Shown here: positions 7,487 to 17,200 of the stretch, in pieces
Numbering within the stretch: the stretch's first letter is position 1
How the letters are laid out: each line of letters begins with the position of its first letter
IMG/VR virus record: IMGVR_UViG_3300017917_001996
Span: 124,001 to 188,000 of that record
DNA: 64,000 nucleotides
Reading direction: 5' to 3' (one strand)
Source: a virus
The notes under the pieces: model-generated
The model's database searches: none
What the model was told of the DNA's origin: nothing
The model's input: the letters and a program-made list of their open reading frames with translations, nothing else
Made by a program: the position numbers and the translations under genes

Positions 7487-8113
7487 ATGACCACAGTTAA
7501 TCGCGCATTTGGAGACTTGTATATAAAGTCTTTAAACGGCAATGTTTACATTGATGCACAGAACGGTAATGGTGTAACTACCATTACAGGCAATCTTGTG
7601 GTTATCGGTAAGCAGACAAATATTGGTTCGATTGAAACCATTATTAGTGATAACATCATTACATTAGCTGCAAATATAACATCAGGTCCTCCACTTCCGA
7701 ATGCTGGACTTGAAGTACGTCGCGGTGATGAACCAAACTCTGCATTTCAATGGATTGAAGCAGTTAAACGTTGGCAAGTATTTGATGGGTCATATTGGGC
7801 CAACGTAATGATTAGAGTAGAGGATGATCCAGATCCTCATTTAGGTGGTAATCTTAATGTTAACAACTTTTACGTGTACTCGCATCCTGACAAAAACATC
7901 GTTCTTTGGCCAGGTAAACAAGACGGAAAAAGCACAGCAGGAATAGAGATAAAATATACTGAAGAGAAAATGGATGTTGCGGCAAATGCCGTTGTGCTAT
8001 CTTCTATGGTTCCTGGAAATGGAAAGTCGGGTTTGTATGTAACAAATACTGTTTCAGATAACGAAGAATTGATCACTAAAAGAAAAGCAGTTGTTTACTC
8101 TTTAGTGTTGTAA
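7487..8113 (+). CDS. Tail-fibre-type virion protein
   Basis: 208 residues from ATG 7487; upstream in-frame codons fall inside the promoter and terminator. The segment SDNIITLAAN, NAGLEVRRGDEPNSAFQW and RWQVFDG is a module of T4-like cyanophage fibre and baseplate-wedge proteins (a beta unit describing 'identity and weight' strands). The rest is beta-rich without a recognisable enzyme motif. It starts a run of four closely packed genes (gaps 9, 2 and 3 bases) that probably make parts of one fibre or collar structure. No close functional assignment is possible. Confidence 0.7.
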   Translation: MTTVNRAFGDLYIKSLNGNVYIDAQNGNGVTTITGNLVVIGKQTNIGSIETIISDNIITLAANITSGPPLPNAGLEVRRGDEPNSAFQWIEAVKRWQVFDGSYWANVMIRVEDDPDPHLGGNLNVNNFYVYSHPDKNIVLWPGKQDGKSTAGIEIKYTEEKMDVAANAVVLSSMVPGNGKSGLYVTNTVSDNEELITKRKAVVYSLVL

Positions 8114-8122
8114 GGATTTATA

Positions 8123-9442
8123 ATGGCATTGGTTAGCACATCATTATCGGTTAACGTTGGTAACATTTATGTAAGTTCAAGTAGTAATGCAATTACTACT
8201 ATGTACTTTTGTAATACCAGCGACACAACTGCACATTTTACGGTTTATGCAGTTCCTGCCAGCCAGGCCCCAGATCCGACAAAAATAATTTATTTTCAAG
8301 TTCCGTTGGCAGCACACGACACATATGTAGTCGACACTGAAAAATTAATACTTGAAGACGGCGATAGATTGTGTGCTAACATTGTTGATCCGTCAACATT
8401 AGCAATTAAAGGATTGTTTGGGTCGGGCTGGGGATCTAATGTAGTCTATGCTTCTATGTGGGCCACAGATAGAACAGAATATATTATTGTCGGGGATAGC
8501 GGCAAAGTTGCTATAAGTCAGACTGGTGAAAGCTGGGACTATCAACCCGGGGTTAGTTTTCTAGGTTGGCCTGCTGATGTTAAAGCCAACGACATTACAC
8601 GTATTCCATTATTGAAATACGTAATGGTTGGAGATAAAGGGTGGATGGCCGCTAGTGCCGACGGTGTAAACTGGGGTTACCAGAATGCGTTATTAACGTC
8701 CAGCTGGGGACCAGCAAATATCAATGCAATAACAAATAACGGCTCTGTTTATGTTGCAGTAGGAGATGGCGGCCGCGTAGCAACTAGCACTAATGGATAT
8801 ATTTGGACAGTGCAATCTGGATTATCCTCAACTGCTTGGGGTATAGCGAATGTATATACAATTATTTGGGATGGTCAAAGATTTTTAGTCGGTGGCGACG
8901 AAGGAAGAATAGCAACTAGTACTGATGCAATTACTTGGACATACGTGTCTAGTTTAGCCACAAATCCGTCGTGGGGTGTATCAACTAGATTGACTACATT
9001 AGTGTACTCCGGTAGCGCAGCTCTCGGTTATCTAGCAGTGTCATACGATAACAATAAAGCCGCTACTAGTTTAAACGGAATAAACTGGACGTATGATGCC
9101 GGCTTAGCAGGTGTTGCCAGCGCCACTGTTCCTGGATCTGGTGGCGCAACATATAAGCCTGGTTTTGGTTTTTATGTTATAGGCAACAGTTCAGAAATAT
9201 ATCATAGAGATACTAGCGGAACATGGGCAATGTATAACGGTCTAAGGTATCCACCGTGGTTGGGCCATGCAGGTACAGATATTATTTGGAACGGCGAACG
9301 TGCTGAATTTATGGCAGTAGGTCACGGAGCTAGAGTTGCTACTAGTAACAATGGCGAAGATTGGACTTTCCGTAGCAGCGGCAATGACACTAACATTATT
9401 ATGCCTGAAGTAGTTGCAACAGTGTTTAGTATTGGTATTTAA
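8123..9442 (+). CDS. Seven-bladed Asp-box-type beta-propeller virion protein
   Basis: 439 residues. Residues 1-95 match the small beta-sandwich family found as separate proteins at 24.5, 32.9, 34.7 and 44.7 kb (N-terminal SxxVNVGNIYVS, an FxVYAVPA strand, then LILEDGDRLCA). Residues ~110-430 hold seven repeats of the form YxxVGDxGxVATSxxGxxW, as in BNR/Asp-box or photosystem-assembly-type propellers, e.g. VGDGGRVATSTNGYIWT. A sialidase active site (Arg triad) is not evident, so binding rather than cleavage is inferred. The fusion of cap domain and propeller in one chain suggests how the separate small proteins and adhesins elsewhere may pair. Confidence 0.8.
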   Translation: MALVSTSLSVNVGNIYVSSSSNAITTMYFCNTSDTTAHFTVYAVPASQAPDPTKIIYFQVPLAAHDTYVVDTEKLILEDGDRLCANIVDPSTLAIKGLFGSGWGSNVVYASMWATDRTEYIIVGDSGKVAISQTGESWDYQPGVSFLGWPADVKANDITRIPLLKYVMVGDKGWMAASADGVNWGYQNALLTSSWGPANINAITNNGSVYVAVGDGGRVATSTNGYIWTVQSGLSSTAWGIANVYTIIWDGQRFLVGGDEGRIATSTDAITWTYVSSLATNPSWGVSTRLTTLVYSGSAALGYLAVSYDNNKAATSLNGINWTYDAGLAGVASATVPGSGGATYKPGFGFYVIGNSSEIYHRDTSGTWAMYNGLRYPPWLGHAGTDIIWNGERAEFMAVGHGARVATSNNGEDWTFRSSGNDTNIIMPEVVATVFSIGI

Positions 9443-9444
9443 AC

Positions 9445-9858
9445 ATGGGAAGATATCTAAAAAATAGAGAGATACCTACTGCTAGTTATAGTGTTCGTAT
9501 TCCTATGGGTACTAATGCACTGGGGCCCGATGCTCCGGTTACGGGATTAATACGTTTTAACGAAACTGAAGACAATCCTCAGATTTATTTAAAAAATGCT
9601 TGGCGTAATTTTTTAGTTTCTTTAGAAACAATGATTTATCCATCCAAGGACACATTTTTTGGTGATGGTAATACAACAGACTTTGGCCCTATGCAGTACG
9701 GTTACCTGCAAGGTAATGAAATTATGATATTGGTGTTTATAGGTAACGTTTTTCAAAATCCTGGCGTAGCCTATATTGTATCGGATACGACAATTAGTTT
9801 TACTAGTCCACCACCTGATGGGCATCCAATTGTAATCTTACATGGATTTGCGAGATAA
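9445..9858 (+). CDS. Small virion protein with a GDG beta domain
   Basis: 137 residues, 2 bases after the propeller gene. The N-terminal half (MGRYLKNREIPTASYSVRIP, then GLIRFNETEDNPQIYLKNAW) follows a pattern common in T4-like cyanophage structural proteins, where a fibre describes its attachment to a partner. The C-terminal half has the unit DTFFGDGNTTDF, VFIGNVFQNPGVAY and SFTSPPPDGHPIVI, a ~65-residue beta domain. The same unit recurs once in the 33.3-kb protein and twice in the 42-kb protein. Probably a connector or base piece of a fibre. Confidence 0.72.
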   Translation: MGRYLKNREIPTASYSVRIPMGTNALGPDAPVTGLIRFNETEDNPQIYLKNAWRNFLVSLETMIYPSKDTFFGDGNTTDFGPMQYGYLQGNEIMILVFIGNVFQNPGVAYIVSDTTISFTSPPPDGHPIVILHGFAR

Positions 9859-9861
9859 ACA

Positions 9862-10686
9862 ATGGCAATAGGACGCATTACTGGCCCAATGCTTGTTCCA
9901 CATTTGGAACGACAAGGCATTGATTTGTATGTTGAAGACGGGTTACTTTACTTAAATGTAACTCAACGTAAAGTTGGTATTAACACCAAAACACCTAACG
10001 TTGAATTGGATGTTGTTGGCCGTGCAAACATTAGCTCTAACTTATTTGTTGGCGGCACAGTTACTGTTGGTAACTTGTATAGACTACCCACGGAAGCACC
10101 TTCTGGTGCTGGGCAGATTTTAACATCTGTTGGTTACGGCAATCTTGATACAGTCTGGGCACCCGGTCCCCCTGATCTATCGATACGTCGTAGAAGATAT
10201 GAAACTACTATAACCAGTTTACTAGGTTATGGCAGTGTTGATTTAGTTTTGAGCTTAGGTGTAAGTTCTATTGTTTATGGTGTTAGTGTTAGTAGACCGG
10301 TTAAAGTTGAAGTATTTGGGACTCCACAACGAGATGAGCCTAACCCTTATACTTTTATTGCTACACCAGATCATTTAACTGATGATGGAGTTGTAGTTCT
10401 CAACGACGGAAGTAGTTTTCAAAGTAGGCAATACAGTATTTTTTCAAATTTAGAAGAACCTGCACAACCAAATGTATATGTAACAGTGAGTAGTTTGGAT
10501 CCATTTGAAGCATCAACACCTGTTACATTAAGTTTGTGGTATTTCCCTGCTGTAACTGACAGTAGACCGGCAGTAGATGTAGTAACTGCGTTGCCAGCAG
10601 CCGGGTACGAAGGTAAAATGGTTTACAACACCTCTGACAGCAACCTTTACATTTGGGCTGAAGGGCAGTGGCGTCAAGGAAATTAA
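9862..10686 (+). CDS. Fibre/baseplate-type virion protein
   Basis: 274 residues. The start MAIGRITGPMLVPHLERQGI, then DLYVEDGLLYLNV and VGINTKTPNVELDVVGRANI, is the hallmark of a family of structural proteins present in most T4-like cyanophages. In tail-fibre proteins the VGINTxxPxxxLDVxG stretch resembles the sequence before intramolecular chaperone or trimer-forming domains. The C-terminus (GYEGKMVYNTSDSNLYIW then GQWRQG) is a short motif typical of phage fibre ends that displays a Trp-rich strand. The exact structure it joins is unknown. Confidence 0.75.
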   Translation: MAIGRITGPMLVPHLERQGIDLYVEDGLLYLNVTQRKVGINTKTPNVELDVVGRANISSNLFVGGTVTVGNLYRLPTEAPSGAGQILTSVGYGNLDTVWAPGPPDLSIRRRRYETTITSLLGYGSVDLVLSLGVSSIVYGVSVSRPVKVEVFGTPQRDEPNPYTFIATPDHLTDDGVVVLNDGSSFQSRQYSIFSNLEEPAQPNVYVTVSSLDPFEASTPVTLSLWYFPAVTDSRPAVDVVTALPAAGYEGKMVYNTSDSNLYIWAEGQWRQGN

Positions 10687-10710
10687 CTGAGATAAAGAAT
10701 CATTTACAGT

Positions 10711-10718
10711 GATAAATA
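10711..10718 (+). promoter_or_regulatory. Late promoter GATAAATA
   Basis: Lies in an 82-base gap; the inferred leader is ~45 bases and ends with AAGGAG near 10753 before the ATG at 10769. No terminator is visible in the gap. Confidence 0.55.
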
Positions 10719-10768
10719 AAATATAATCTGGTGCTTACTTTTGGCGCAAGATAAGGAGTATTATAACA

Positions 10769-12937
10769 ATGGCTACCATACGTACAATTTACGAAGTTTC
10801 TAAACCTCAGCAGCAATTTTATTCTGTTGAAAGGGTTGGATACACAGATTTAAGCACAGCAACATATCAGATTGTTAATGATCTATTGCAATTAGGCGCA
10901 TTTACAATTGCAAACGTTAACTTTAAATCTTTACAGTCTGGGTCCTTAAGTGCAGGATCTTGGCCAATTGGCGAAAGACAATACAGTTTAACATCCGGGG
11001 GCTCCGGTTACAAAGTTGGTGATGCACTAAAAGTCCAAGGCGGTGTTGGCACTACCCCTTACACTATACGAGTAGATTCAGTTAAAACAGAATCAAGACT
11101 TGGAGTAACTTATGGGGGTGTTATTAGTACATTTACGGTTACTGATGCAGGAACTTATACAGTTGATCCCGGTCCAGCCGACGATCTTCCTATTATCTAT
11201 ACTAATCCTTTGTATTCAGTTGCAACGCTAATAATCAGAGGTAATGTAACTAGTAGTACCGGTAATGTTGTTGTTCCGCCGGCTAGGAATTCTGCTCAAG
11301 TTAACGACACCGATTGGATTACGAGCTACGGCACTACCGGCGGAGGCGGTATTGATGGGTCACGTTGGCCTGAAGATGGAGCTTGGTGCTTTAACACAGA
11401 TTTTGATGCCAATGTTGTAATAGGTTCATTGGTTAGTTTTGAGTCGGGTAGCAACGATGCTTTGATCCCTGAAGGTACATATGTAACAAAGATTGTACCA
11501 ATCTCTGGAATTGTTAACGGCATATCGAGAGCAAGCTCCCTTGCTCCATATTATGAAAAAACAACAGAGGGATTCTACTTACAGTTTAGTCAACCTATAA
11601 CTATTAGAAAAGGAGATAGATTAAACTTTAGAGGTTTTGGTGCAACCGTAGAGAACCTTAATAAGAAAATTCCTAATCAATGGCAAGTTACACTCGAAGC
11701 TGGTGGTGCAGTTGATCCTCTCAATGATAACATTGGAGTGTTCGGCAATGTTGTAGCAGGTATAACCGACGGAAACGTCATCCAAGTTACTAACCTGGTA
11801 ACTTCTAATAATTATAATCCTGTTATATATGCAGGCCAAACTGTTACACAACCGCCTAATGCTATTGGTACCCCATTACCAGCTGGTGTATTAGTGAAGT
11901 CAGTAGACAACTATACGGAAGTAGTCGCAGGACAAAAAGTCTTTAAAGCAAATGTAACATTGAACACTAATGTAACGGTTCCTACAGATAAACAATTACA
12001 GTTTGTTTTCTCTAACCCGCAACCGTGGAGAGTCTGCTTCCAAGTTCTAGAAAACGTTACTACTCCAGCGTCAGGTTCTCAGATGTTATGTGTGTATGCT
12101 GCTACAGAGTTACAATTGCCAAACAACGGTGTCATTTACAAAGTAACTGATAGTTCAGGTACTCATGTAGACTGGGCAGGTTTAATAGGTAATGTTTGGT
12201 CTAACCCTGCAACTAAGAGACCAGACAGGTTCAGCTCTGATCAAGGTTTTTACAATAGAGAAGCTCGTATTAAAGATTCCCCAAACAACTATCCTATCAA
12301 CTACTCATTGACTATTACAAATAGAGGAATATTCCTTGGTATGTGGGAAGGTAACTGGAGTACTTTACAACTGAGCACTGTAGACACAACTAAAGATAAC
12401 TTTTTCAATTGGTTCTTGATTCAACGACCAGTAAACAGATTAACAGGGAAAGTTGTTACAACAGGTCGTTGCCCAGTATTCTGTATCAACGGTGTAGGAT
12501 TTAAGTATTGGAAATTTATTGTTCGCGAAGAGGATGTTTTACACCCAACTACAGGCCCAGTGAATTCTCAGTATAGAAAAGCTGACCCACTAAGTGATGC
12601 TATTTCTGACCCAGTAAACACACCTTACAGAGTACCAGCTGACTATCATACTATTGATAGTTTTGCAATACTTAACACTACTAGTCAAATTAGTTTAACT
12701 GAAGATAGTAAGTATCTGCTATCATTCTTGAATAATTTAACTACACCTAGATTCAGGTATCCTGATGAATTAGATATGATTGGACAGACATCAGCAGACG
12801 TTGTTGGACAAGGAGTTGAATTGTCGATTACTCCATATGGTCAGACTTTGCCTAGTACCTATCGCGCATTGCCTGCAAACAACAAATATAACACAGGTAT
12901 GAGAATTTGTGTTATCAAAGATATTCCAACAACATAA
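10769..12937 (+). CDS. Large virion protein, first of a tandem paralogous pair
   Basis: 722 residues. The N-terminal part contains a Gly-rich beta unit (SLTSGGSGYKVGDALKVQGG, then GVISTFTVTDAGTYTV) that occurs in many phage fibres. The C-terminal ~320 residues are homologous to the whole of the next protein: PWRVCFQV, NNGVI, TNRGIFLGMWEG, WFLIQRPVNRLTG, CPVFCINGVG, KFIVREEDV and RFRYPDELDMIG. This core is a conserved structural protein of T4-like marine phages with no solved function that I can name. The two genes are 16 bases apart with AGGAGA between them, so they are co-expressed and may assemble together. It differs from its partner by the extra ~400-residue N-terminal half. Confidence 0.75.
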   Translation: MATIRTIYEVSKPQQQFYSVERVGYTDLSTATYQIVNDLLQLGAFTIANVNFKSLQSGSLSAGSWPIGERQYSLTSGGSGYKVGDALKVQGGVGTTPYTIRVDSVKTESRLGVTYGGVISTFTVTDAGTYTVDPGPADDLPIIYTNPLYSVATLIIRGNVTSSTGNVVVPPARNSAQVNDTDWITSYGTTGGGGIDGSRWPEDGAWCFNTDFDANVVIGSLVSFESGSNDALIPEGTYVTKIVPISGIVNGISRASSLAPYYEKTTEGFYLQFSQPITIRKGDRLNFRGFGATVENLNKKIPNQWQVTLEAGGAVDPLNDNIGVFGNVVAGITDGNVIQVTNLVTSNNYNPVIYAGQTVTQPPNAIGTPLPAGVLVKSVDNYTEVVAGQKVFKANVTLNTNVTVPTDKQLQFVFSNPQPWRVCFQVLENVTTPASGSQMLCVYAATELQLPNNGVIYKVTDSSGTHVDWAGLIGNVWSNPATKRPDRFSSDQGFYNREARIKDSPNNYPINYSLTITNRGIFLGMWEGNWSTLQLSTVDTTKDNFFNWFLIQRPVNRLTGKVVTTGRCPVFCINGVGFKYWKFIVREEDVLHPTTGPVNSQYRKADPLSDAISDPVNTPYRVPADYHTIDSFAILNTTSQISLTEDSKYLLSFLNNLTTPRFRYPDELDMIGQTSADVVGQGVELSITPYGQTLPSTYRALPANNKYNTGMRICVIKDIPTT

Positions 12938-12953
12938 TTAGGAGATTTATAAT

Positions 12954-14219
12954 ATGGCTTGTTTTTCAGTCACAAAAATAGGAATTTTAACAATTCCTGA
13001 ACTAGTTACTAACATTGTCAATGAAATGACCGGTAACGTCGCCGGTGGCGCAACTAATTCTATTCAATATTTTGATAAAGTATACGAAGGTAACAGCACA
13101 ACATATACTAGTAACAAAATTGTTATTTTAAAGTCTAATGTTGCAGTTGATCCATTGGCTAATGCATCGGTAGTAGGATCTTCGTTTGTGTCGAACACTT
13201 CACCTGGCTGGAGAATATGTTTTAACATTGATTCAACTCAAAAACGTATGCACGTTCATGTTGGAACAGATCTACAGTTGTCTAACAATGGTGCAATTGC
13301 AAGATTGAGCGATAGAGATACATCTTCTGCTCAGCCTATTGAACCAGTTGGAAACCTAACAGACACTTGGACAAATAATGGCCAGCCTGATCCAGATAAG
13401 TTTAATGAATTCTGGATAAACAGAAATGCAACTGGTACTGGTTATGAAGGTGCATATCCAATGAGCTACCTTCTTACTATGACTAATAGAGGCATTTTCT
13501 TAGGAGTATGGGAAGGAAGCCAAGAAGAAAATCCTCAAGGATTATCAGGGCCGTTTAAAAATGAAAACACTAACCCAGACTCTAACGCCGGTTATGGTAA
13601 TTCTCCGTTACGTTGGTTCTTAGTTCAAAGACCAGTTGACCGTTTGACAGGGCATGTTCGCGGTGGCGGCGCCCTTAGAGGCAGTAACGACCCAGCAGAC
13701 GAAAAGAGTAGATGTCCAGTTATTGCAATATCTGGATATGGTGCTCCGCAGAGATATAAAAAGTTTGTAGTCAGAGAAGTTGACATTCCGGTTCCGAGTC
13801 GTAAGAGACTTGCAGATGTGCAAACCGAAGACCAGCCTGCTATGTTAAATCCATATCAGCAACAGTCTTTAACTGAAACTGGTGAATTTATTGTTACGTT
13901 TATTAATTCAATTAATACATCACGTTTCCGTTATGCCGACGAGCTTGATATGCTAGGTACAGTAAGTGCTCGAGTAGTAGGTCCAGGTACGTCAATTACT
14001 GTTCGTGTATACGACGAGACTGACGATGGTACTCCTACTGGTATGCCAATGTATAGACAATACACAGCATTGTACTCGACTGAACGATATGGTGTTGGTA
14101 TGAGATTAATGGTTCTTACTAAGGTCGGTGTTGACATTAATGATCCTACCGATAATAGCCCTGCAGCAATACAACGAGCTATTGATGTCGAGAATCGCCA
14201 CGTGTTGCATTCAACTTGA
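12954..14219 (+). CDS. Virion protein, second of the tandem paralogous pair
   Basis: 421 residues. It shares the ordered blocks PGWRICFNI, NNGAI, TNRGIFLGVWEG, WFLVQRPVDRLTG, CPVIAISGYG, KFVVREVDI and RFRYADELDMLG with the C-terminal half of the preceding protein, plus SARVVG and MRLMVLTKVG at the end. The long N-terminal extension of the partner is missing, so this may be the minimal form of the family. The shared blocks show an old duplication, because synonymous and many amino-acid positions differ. Likely a repeated ring or collar component; that role is an inference. Confidence 0.75.
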   Translation: MACFSVTKIGILTIPELVTNIVNEMTGNVAGGATNSIQYFDKVYEGNSTTYTSNKIVILKSNVAVDPLANASVVGSSFVSNTSPGWRICFNIDSTQKRMHVHVGTDLQLSNNGAIARLSDRDTSSAQPIEPVGNLTDTWTNNGQPDPDKFNEFWINRNATGTGYEGAYPMSYLLTMTNRGIFLGVWEGSQEENPQGLSGPFKNENTNPDSNAGYGNSPLRWFLVQRPVDRLTGHVRGGGALRGSNDPADEKSRCPVIAISGYGAPQRYKKFVVREVDIPVPSRKRLADVQTEDQPAMLNPYQQQSLTETGEFIVTFINSINTSRFRYADELDMLGTVSARVVGPGTSITVRVYDETDDGTPTGMPMYRQYTALYSTERYGVGMRLMVLTKVGVDINDPTDNSPAAIQRAIDVENRHVLHST

Positions 14220-14264
14220 TTTGAAAAGGAAAGTCTTTGAAACTTTTCAGTGTAACAGGGGTGC

Positions 14265-17200
14265 ATGATGTTCAGCAGCGCCTCGTCATGCATTCCTGAG
14301 TCACTAGTATCAGTTGACTTTGTTAGCCTTAAAGATCAAGTTCTTGATATCTCCATTGACGTAACTATCACAGTCAATGGAGAAATTATTTCTGATCGTC
14401 CAATTAATTTACTAATCGGCGACAGAGTTAAAGCCGAAGTAGTCAGTCCTCTAGGTTATTTACAATACCAGTTTTACGAATATTTTCTCGACGGACAAAA
14501 ACATCATTTTGCTGTAGTTAATAAAAGCTATTACGCACCTACTGTCAAAACAGCCGACGTTCCTAAAAAATGGTTCAACTATAATGTTTCTGATCTACGT
14601 ATAAGTTTCTACGACCCAGATGATGCAATAACCTATCCAATTGGTTTTGCTAAAAATTTTGTTGACATACAATCCTCGCATATCGTTCTAGACCACATAA
14701 ACAATACAGTTGGTTTCTATGGCGTTAATCATAATATGATTACAATGGTTACATTGCCAGGCGGACCAATTGAATATAAAAAGTTTTCCTATCAAATACC
14801 ACAAACAGATATTACAACCACCGATGTATTGGTACTTTGTTCTAATAGAAGATTATACCGTATTAGGTTTGATAACCGCTATTCGGATAACGGTGAATTT
14901 ACTCCTACTGTAATTCCTCTATTTAACTTAGGTAACCTTTGGTTTGATCAGGATATGCCTACAGGAGAGTCGTTTATTGAGTTCAGGCGTCAACGACTAT
15001 TGAATAAGTTATCTCCTGTATTAACAGCAATCGATATAGGTAACAATTACATCTGGCTAGCAGGCTACGACAGTATCTTTATTTTAAGTAAATCAAATTT
15101 TTCTCTTTTAAACACAATTAAGATAAATTTTGGAACAATAATATCAATATGTGCGATCAACAACGATGCTATTGCTACAACAAGGGACGGTAAGGTTCTT
15201 TATATTAATTACGCAGGAACAGTTACTACATTACATACTACCAGAGTTCTAGGAATGCCCTCCTCGATCAACAATAATACCGCTGTAGCGGTTCCTGACC
15301 CTGACAATAGATATATCTTAATTTTTGAGGATGATACGGGCAACTATACAACTTGGAACACTGAAGATTTTGCTCCTGCCTATGCCAGAGAATTTGAAGG
15401 ACAACTTTGGGTGACCGGGCACGATAACAATACAGTTCTACGATTTAATTCTCCCACCGACGTTTCAAAATTTAGTTTTGAAAATAAAGTTACTACAGTT
15501 TCAGTAGTTGGCAAATCAATACTAGCAACACATTACTTGCAAAACGTAACTACTTTAAACTTGGACGGTGTTGAAAAAATAATCTCGATGTCCTTTGAAA
15601 CTAAAAAAGGACCCATGAGTCATGTTGGTTCGGAACCTAATCGAGTAACTATGATAGGACAGGAAGGTATACTGCCCAAAACAAGTCCTGGACTAACTTG
15701 TTGGACTAACGGAATAATCAACGAGCCAACAAAGACAGGGGATTATGTAGGAGTTAGTTATCGAGGAGAAGCGGTCGGTAAATTCCGCTCGGTTTTAATT
15801 CTAGGTGAAACAGCTATCGATTACGATGTAGAAATAGCAGAAACTCCTGCAGAGTTTAAGTGTAGGAATTTTACACCTAAGGTAATTACATCAGACCAAA
15901 TAAGTACAACCACAGTTATTGTGTATATTGATCAAGATATTGAGTTAGAATCAAACATATTAGTGTCGGCAACGTTTGGCTACTTGTCTGTAAATAATGC
16001 AAGTTATTACGGTAAAGATTTTATAACTAAAAGTAGTTTTATTACACTTAAAGTTCCGTTTAACGATTCTTTAAGAGCAATTGCACCGATACTTAGCATT
16101 GGTACACATCAGATTGCTATTCCAATTAAATCATCGATCAACTCGCAGACAGAACTTGAATCATTATTACCTAGCAACATAACAAGTCTGACAGATCTTC
16201 TACCTAATGTAGTAGTCAATGGTTCTTTAATAATTCCTGTGACAGACAGTTACTTTATTCCTGATTATTATAGAGTTTCTACTGATCCAAACATTGGAGA
16301 TATAAATTTTACCTTAATAAGAGAAACTGAAGAAACTGTTCTTACTAAAGGTTTTACCTATGACCTTATGGCAGGCGATGAAGTTTTTGTTAGCAACATC
16401 GTTACATCTCCTAGCATCCATGACAAAAGACAGACTTTATTAGTGGGATCATTTGTAACAGGGCTATCCTGGCAAACAGCCGGTCCACCTCTAATAGACA
16501 CGTTGACTTTTGACACTTTAGTTGAACCATTCAAAAGCAATAATGAATATATCTTAATAGATGGTATTGTTTACGATGTTGGTTATAGATTATATGAATC
16601 TTCAATTGCAACGATAACATCTTCGAGTGCAATTACATGCAACCTTTATGTTAATAACAGCAATGCCGGTATGATCATTGATGGTAATACGGTCAACGGT
16701 TATTATGCCATTGATGTGCCAATTAGCTCGACAATTTCGTTAACTAGAAATATTACAGATTTCTTTCAAGAAGCTATTAATTTATACCAAGTTTTTTATG
16801 ATAATGAAATCTCAAGTAATGTTTATATCTCTGTGGGCAATTGGGACATTCAAAATAAGTACGGAACATCCTCAGATTTAGATACTAAGAATTTGGTACT
16901 AGAAGATATAAATTCTTCAATCATCGACGAACAGAATTTATTACATATAGCAATTACTCCAGAATCTCTAGCCGATTTATATACTCAGTTGGGAATTAAG
17001 ATCAGCGCACTGAATGTAAAATTTACAGAAATTCTTAAAGAGATTTCTGGGTTCGTATCACAGAGTCAAGATGCAATAATAGCTACACCACTCTCAGTAA
17101 TTCTTGAAAAATATAACGATGATTTAAAAACGGGTCAGAACTTCTTATCTTTCCAACAAATAAGTTTGTTTGATGTTAAACTTTCGATTGAAAATATATT

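Noticed and set aside
8400-9440. Active sialidase from Asp-box repeats
   Set aside because: No arginine triad or catalytic Tyr/Glu arrangement can be recognised; propeller repeats alone do not give sialidase activity.
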